Source: an uncultured Bacilli bacterium (GTDB lineage Bacteria > Bacillota_I > Bacilli_A > RF39 > UBA660). Taken from it: a DNA stretch of 28,828 nt. This document shows, piece by piece, positions 24,001-28,828 of the stretch (its first letter is position 1; each line of letters begins with the position of its first letter). The position numbers were made by a program, and so were the translations under genes. The DNA lies in contig CANQFX010000004.1 in NCBI GenBank assembly GCA_947600015.1, forward strand, positions 1-28,828. The letters are read 5' to 3'. A model generated the notes under the pieces. The model searched no databases, had not been told where the DNA came from, and saw nothing but the letters and a program-made list of their open reading frames with translations.

Positions 24001-26144
24001 CTAAAATCATTTTACCTAAGGTTGGTCATTATTCTATCTATGCGAATGCTTTTAGTGATTGTCAAAAACTAAAAGAAGTGGAAATCCCAAATAATGTTAC
24101 AAGTATTGATAAAGGAGCCTTCCCTACTTCTACAAAATTAAAATTTGAAAATGGGTTAGTAATCAAAGGATTGATTGAATTAATTCATGGAGATCAATAT
24201 ACAGTGGATTATAAATTATATAATATAGAAGATTATAAATTATATATTTTAAATGATGATACATACTATATTGAACAAAAAGAAAAAATTATTAAACTTA
24301 CGAAAAAGCAAATTGATGAAATATGTTCGAAATCAGAAATGATTAGAGAAGATCCTATTTTATTTCTCGACTTTATGAATGATTTAATCAAACATGATTT
24401 GGCTATCAAGCCATTACTCAATGGTATTTTAATGTCAACCATGAGTTTAGAAAATAGAACTATATTATTTGATCATTTAAAAAAGAAAGACCATTTCTTT
24501 TTAGATGTGATTGAGAATAGTCAATTATTAGAGGAAAAAGATCGAAATACCGAAAAATTATTAGAAGAGAAAAATTTTTCTATTTTTGTAGATTATGTAG
24601 AATTATTAAGAAAATATCATATTACTCTTCCTCTTTTACAGAATAAATTTTTAATCGCTAATTATGATATAAAAAGCTTGGAAAGAATAATCAATTTAGA
24701 CTTGCCATTGTTAATTAAAACGCTAGAAGATAGTAAATTATTTGTGAGTGATGACATAATACTTGTTGGAAATGGGCATGAGGAAAAAAAAGAAAGTTAT
24801 TATTTAACTTATGAGATATTGAAAAATAATATCTTGGAAAAATTTATTCGATTAGTAAAAAAATACAATATTAAAGATGAATATTTATTTACCAAACCAT
24901 TTCTATCAATCGCAGATAACCCACTAACAGATCAATTATTTAAAATATATGATGCAAATACTAAAAGATTATTAAAATCTAGTTTAGCGACGAAATTAAG
25001 CATTAGTGCGAAGGACAATTTAAATAATTTACTGGTATTAATGAAAATTACTGGTGCTTTAGAAGATGATCCAATTATCAGACAACGAGCAAGTACATTT
25101 ATAGTAGAAAAATTATTTGAAGAAAAACTCCCTAATGGGGAAAACAATAATTATAGGATTGTTGGAAATGATATACATAGAGTTTTTGATTTCTATTTTT
25201 TAAGGGAAGAATTTGATGAAGAATTTGCTCAATTATTTTTAGAAAATTATAAAGATTTAATAGAAGAAGAAAGACAAAAATCAGGATTTATTGAAAGAGT
25301 TTATTTAAACTTTAGAGAAATATCAAGAACTTCTACTTCAAATAAAGGTTCGCAAAGACATCTAAAAGTGACAATAGATAAATGTAAAAACTTTTTATCT
25401 AATGTTAAATTTGATGGTGTGACGGAAGAAAATAAGGACTTGGCTGAATTAATTGGTGCTTGGTATAATACTAATACTGTGTGGTTTAATGCTCAAAAAA
25501 TTTATAGAGAATCATTAAGTGCTCCTAGAAATATATTTGTTGAAGAAATTGTTGATGAAGAAGGAAATATTCTATATGATTATGATCCAGCAAAAGACTT
25601 AAAAGAAGAGATTAATCCAGACTTTTCTTATGAATGGTTACCGAAACAAGATTATGACAATCTGATACTTGGAAAATATTGTAATTGCTGTGCTCATGTT
25701 GCTGGTGCTGGACAAGGAATTATGCGAGCTAGTATGATTCTTGATTGTTGTCAAAATCTTGTTATTCGAGATAACTTAGGAGTAATTATTGCAAAATCTA
25801 CTTTGTATGTTAATAGAAACGCTAGTTATGCGGTATTTAATAATGTAGAAAGTTCATTCAATTATCGAGATAATGAAAGTAAATTCAAAATTTATCAGGC
25901 ATTTTTAAGAGGTGCTAAAGCATTTATGGAAACATATAACAAGAATTATCCAACACATCCACTCAATAATATATCCATTGGTGCATCTAGAAACACAATT
26001 CTCGATTATCTAACACCAGAAAATAATCATCCTTCCGTTCCAATTCAAAAAGCACTGGAATTTGGCGAATATTCTCTTATTGATTTATGCTATGATTACC
26101 ATGGTGATTGGGATAAAGCACAACGATTAGTTTTAAAAAGATAG
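23952..26144 (+). CDS. 3' part of the frameshifted LRR gene: last LRR, helical middle and cysteine-rich C-terminal module
   Basis: The frame opens after a stop at 23949-23951, enters through the (TA)5 tract and continues the last LRR units. The only early start is a GTG at 24078 inside a repeat with no ribosome site, so this is not an independent gene. After the LRR comes a beta segment (YKLYILNDDTYYIEQKEKIIKL), then about 350 mostly helical residues. A conserved block STSNKGSQRHLKVTIDKC (about 25336-25386) follows, then SAPRNIF, and then the module YEWLPKQDYDNL...GKYCNCCAH...MRASMILDCCQNLVIR...YVNR...YAVFNNVE. It ends with a helical tail. No known domain is recognised. The neighbouring paralogue shares all parts. 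Confidence 0.8.
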   Translation, partial: FNLYIYQYAFPEFKNVTKIILPKVGHYSIYANAFSDCQKLKEVEIPNNVTSIDKGAFPTSTKLKFENGLVIKGLIELIHGDQYTVDYKLYNIEDYKLYILNDDTYYIEQKEKIIKLTKKQIDEICSKSEMIREDPILFLDFMNDLIKHDLAIKPLLNGILMSTMSLENRTILFDHLKKKDHFFLDVIENSQLLEEKDRNTEKLLEEKNFSIFVDYVELLRKYHITLPLLQNKFLIANYDIKSLERIINLDLPLLIKTLEDSKLFVSDDIILVGNGHEEKKESYYLTYEILKNNILEKFIRLVKKYNIKDEYLFTKPFLSIADNPLTDQLFKIYDANTKRLLKSSLATKLSISAKDNLNNLLVLMKITGALEDDPIIRQRASTFIVEKLFEEKLPNGENNNYRIVGNDIHRVFDFYFLREEFDEEFAQLFLENYKDLIEEERQKSGFIERVYLNFREISRTSTSNKGSQRHLKVTIDKCKNFLSNVKFDGVTEENKDLAELIGAWYNTNTVWFNAQKIYRESLSAPRNIFVEEIVDEEGNILYDYDPAKDLKEEINPDFSYEWLPKQDYDNLILGKYCNCCAHVAGAGQGIMRASMILDCCQNLVIRDNLGVIIAKSTLYVNRNASYAVFNNVESSFNYRDNESKFKIYQAFLRGAKAFMETYNKNYPTHPLNNISIGASRNTILDYLTPENNHPSVPIQKALEFGEYSLIDLCYDYHGDWDKAQRLVLKR

Positions 26145-26155
26145 AAGGTGAATCA

Positions 26156-28828
26156 ATGAAACAGGTTTTAAATTATGATAAAAACGATAAAATTATTATG
26201 ATTCCTGAAGGTGCTACTTCTCTACCAGAGGAAGCTTTCTTGGACTATGAAAATTTAGAAGAAGTCATTATTCCAGATTCCGTAAAATATATTGGAAAAG
26301 CGGCTTTTAAAGGTTGCAAATCACTAAAAAAAGTGACGCTACCACCACATTTACAAGTATTAGATGACTTTGCATTTAGTGAGTGTAGTTCGCTAGAAGA
26401 AATTAATATTCCCAATTCTTTGCATTATCTTTCTTATGGTGTATTTAGTCATTGTCCTAATTTAAAAAGCATAAATCACCACAAAGATATTTACTATATT
26501 CATGATTTTGCATTTTATCATTGTAAAAGTTTAAACTTCTCTCTTCCTACAGAAGTTAAAAGTATTGGTAGAATGGCTTTTATGGGATGTGAAGCAATCA
26601 AAGAAATTAATATTCCTAAAAATGTCAGTTGCATAGAAGTTGGAGCTTTTGCTTTCATGTCATCTTTAGAAAAAATAGTAGTAGATGAGGCAAATGCAAG
26701 ATATTTTTCTGTAGATGATGATACTGCTTTATTATCCAAGGATGGAGTCATATTACAGTATGCGATCAATTGTAATTGCGAAGAATTCTTAGTTGGATAT
26801 TATCGGTATGTGATTGCAAACGATTTAGATGGTAGCCCTATTGAAAGGTACGAATTAATTTATAATATTTCTGATTATGCTTTTGCGGGAGCAAAAAAAT
26901 TAAAAAAATTTTATATTCCTTCAGAAATGGAAGGTATTGGAAAGAACACTTTTTGTGCATGTGATAATCTAAAAGAACTTCATATTTTCCATTCCAATTT
27001 TGGAGATTCATTTTTATTAAATATATATGGTTCATTTGATGGTGGGAGTGAAAGCGAGATTCCTTTTGAAAAAATAGTTATTGATGAAGGAATTAAAACA
27101 TTATGTGAAGATTTAGATGATTTATTTAAAAATGCAACAGATATTTACCTTCCTCATTCCCTTGAGCATATTAGTGGTAATGTTTTTAGCAAATCAACGA
27201 AATTAAAAACGCTAAATATACCAGAAAATATAAAAATGATTATGCCAAATACATTTTATTCTGAACTTGAAATTAACTTGCCTTTGCTTGGAAGTATGAA
27301 AGCAAAAGACTTTAATATGCTTCAAACAAAAATTAATACCAATTATGATATTGATTTTAATAATAAGGATAATATCACTGTTTATTCTCTTTCAGATGGA
27401 ACGTATTATGTAAAAATTAATGGATTTGACATGGTAAAAGTGACAAGAGATGAAATAGCTAGTTTTTCCAGTGATTTTTCGACAGACGATCCTGATCTTT
27501 TTGTTTCCTATGTGATTGATTTATTGCAGATCAATGCCGAAAATAGTCACCTTCTAACCAATGTATGGATAAATCCCGATTTGGAAGCATTGTTTCATAA
27601 ATTTGTAAGTGATTTTGCGTATGCGCAAGAAATTGCTTCTAATAAAGTTTCTAAGGCAATCAGAGAAATTATGGAACAAAGCCATCCTAATATGGAGTTT
27701 ATGTTTTCTAATATATTACTGAAAAAAGTAACAAAATTAGAATTAATTAAAATTTTACAAAACTATAATCAATCATTAATTAAATTATTAAAAATAAATA
27801 ATATTGATACAAAAATTGATATCGATAAATTGATTCATTATTGCAATTTATTAGAAAAATATCATAAAAACGATCACTTCTTCTACAATCCAATATTTTT
27901 TCAAAAGTTGAGTTATGAAAATCAAGAACTATTAATAAAAAATTGTAATAAGAATATTAAACATTTATTCCGTCATAGTAAAACTTTATATGATGTATAT
28001 GGAGTAAATCTAAATGATTTAGCCAATTTATGCAATGCTTTAGGAGTATTTAGTGATGATAAAATCATAAGTCAAAGGATCACCACCTTTATTAATGAAA
28101 AAATGTTTGATACAGAAAACAAAAATGTTATTGTAGGTAATAATATTCACACAGTATTTGGTGAAATCAGACCAAGAGTTGAAATAGATTATGAATTTAT
28201 TAGTTTTTTCATTGAAAATTACGATAAATTAGTAGAATTTGAAAAAAATCATTCAGGTTTCATTGCTAGAGTATACAACTCATTTAGAAATATTTCAAAT
28301 ACATCTACTTCTCATCGAGGCTCTCAAAGACATTTAAAAGTGACGATTGATAAATGTTTAGATTATTTTTCTTCAAAAAAATTTGTTGGATTAAATGAAC
28401 ATAATAAAAAATTAGCTCGGTTACTTCAACAATATTATTCTGAATTTTATGCTTTAAACGTTAGTGAAAAAATTGTAAAGGAAAGTCAAAGTGCTCCTAG
28501 AAACATATTTGCGCCTTTTATTATTGATAATGATGGCCAAGTAAAATTTGACAATCATCCTAAATTTGATTTAAAAGAAGAAGCGGATTATGATTATACT
28601 TATGAATGGTTACCGAAACAGGATTATGATAATTTAATACTTGGTAAATATTGTAGTTGTTGTGCACATATATTAGGTGCTGGTGCAGGTATCATGCGAG
28701 CTAGTATGATTCTTGATTGTTGTCAGAATCTTGTTATTAGAAATAAAGAAAAGAAAATAATTGCTAAAATGACGATTTATGTTAATAGAGAACAAGGATA
28801 TGCTGTATTTAATACTGCGGAAGTAAAT
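26156..28828 (+). CDS. BspA-type LRR protein with conserved cysteine-rich C-terminal module, 3'-truncated by the window
   Basis: I followed the frame by eye from the ATG at 26156 (GAAGGTG upstream, 11 bases after the previous stop) to the window end; it stays open for 891 codons. Residues about 12-400 are BspA-type LRR units (IPEGATSLPEEAF at the start, later IPDSVKYIGKAAFKGC). A beta segment follows (DNITVYSLSDGTYYVKING), then a long helical region. The block STSHRGSQRHLKVTIDKC lies near 28309-28353. From 28601 comes YEWLPKQDYDNL...GKYCSCCAH...MRASMILDCCQNLVI...YVNREQGYAVFN. It has no signal peptide. It is an intact paralogue of the frameshifted gene before it, with a shorter LRR, and is probably co-transcribed. 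Confidence 0.88.
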   Translation, partial: MKQVLNYDKNDKIIMIPEGATSLPEEAFLDYENLEEVIIPDSVKYIGKAAFKGCKSLKKVTLPPHLQVLDDFAFSECSSLEEINIPNSLHYLSYGVFSHCPNLKSINHHKDIYYIHDFAFYHCKSLNFSLPTEVKSIGRMAFMGCEAIKEINIPKNVSCIEVGAFAFMSSLEKIVVDEANARYFSVDDDTALLSKDGVILQYAINCNCEEFLVGYYRYVIANDLDGSPIERYELIYNISDYAFAGAKKLKKFYIPSEMEGIGKNTFCACDNLKELHIFHSNFGDSFLLNIYGSFDGGSESEIPFEKIVIDEGIKTLCEDLDDLFKNATDIYLPHSLEHISGNVFSKSTKLKTLNIPENIKMIMPNTFYSELEINLPLLGSMKAKDFNMLQTKINTNYDIDFNNKDNITVYSLSDGTYYVKINGFDMVKVTRDEIASFSSDFSTDDPDLFVSYVIDLLQINAENSHLLTNVWINPDLEALFHKFVSDFAYAQEIASNKVSKAIREIMEQSHPNMEFMFSNILLKKVTKLELIKILQNYNQSLIKLLKINNIDTKIDIDKLIHYCNLLEKYHKNDHFFYNPIFFQKLSYENQELLIKNCNKNIKHLFRHSKTLYDVYGVNLNDLANLCNALGVFSDDKIISQRITTFINEKMFDTENKNVIVGNNIHTVFGEIRPRVEIDYEFISFFIENYDKLVEFEKNHSGFIARVYNSFRNISNTSTSHRGSQRHLKVTIDKCLDYFSSKKFVGLNEHNKKLARLLQQYYSEFYALNVSEKIVKESQSAPRNIFAPFIIDNDGQVKFDNHPKFDLKEEADYDYTYEWLPKQDYDNLILGKYCSCCAHILGAGAGIMRASMILDCCQNLVIRNKEKKIIAKMTIYVNREQGYAVFNTAEVN

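Noticed and set aside
24078..26144. Independent gene starting at GTG 24078
   Set aside because: The GTG is inside an LRR unit, has no ribosome site, and the same frame carries LRR sequence upstream to the (TA)5 tract, so it is the 3' part of one frameshifted gene.
26518..27035. Two minus-strand frames under the second LRR gene
   Set aside because: Both lie entirely opposite an intact LRR reading frame that is open to the window end and conserved with its paralogue.

Overview
The window is AT-rich chromosomal DNA from a low-GC Bacillota (Firmicutes). Evidence is the spoIIGA-sigE sporulation pair with a pro-sigma leader, an alanine T-box in front of alaS, strong AGGAGG-type ribosome binding sites, QueH-type queuosine synthesis and TTGACA/TATAAT promoters. 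A gut-associated member of the Bacilli/Erysipelotrichia/RF39-like lineages would fit the AT bias and the BspA-type leucine-rich repeat (LRR) genes, but the genus cannot be named from the sequence. No tRNA, rRNA, CRISPR array or insertion sequence was seen.

Region 1 (1-7700), housekeeping. The 3' end of rarA meets a convergent minus-strand operon at a shared terminator. That operon is alanine T-box > dNMP-kinase-like > second P-loop kinase > alaS > holA, tightly packed with ATGA overlaps. Upstream is an AI-2E-family permease; a permease of this family also sits next to alaS in Bacillus. Divergent from it is a YigZ/IMPACT gene, followed convergently by tdk.

Region 2 (7700-16900), sporulation, transport, wall and tRNA modification. 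It holds spoIIGA-sigE (ATGA overlap), a small membrane protein with its own consensus promoter, and a three-gene ABC-2 exporter. Next is a Spo0A-C-like protein behind a structured leader or small RNA that has a perfect consensus promoter. The operon queH-murC-peptidase S51 follows, then a divergent ZIP metal transporter.

Region 3 (16857-28828), accessory and the most unusual part. A minus-strand operon encodes a tandem-duplicated unknown protein, a VWA protein with a long Asn/Gln/Ser/Glu-rich repeat region, a MoxR-like AAA+ ATPase and an ankyrin protein; the last three are joined by ATGA overlaps. It diverges from two tandem plus-strand paralogues. These are large proteins without signal peptides: BspA-type LRR, an all-alpha middle, and a conserved C-terminal module with a C-x-C-C-A-H motif. 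The first paralogue is split by a frameshift at a (TA)5 tract; the second is intact but runs off the window. The layout (AAA+/VWA remodelling pair plus LRR and ankyrin recognition proteins and a shared cysteine-rich module) looks like an uncharacterised intracellular NTP-dependent sensing or conflict system. That function is inference.
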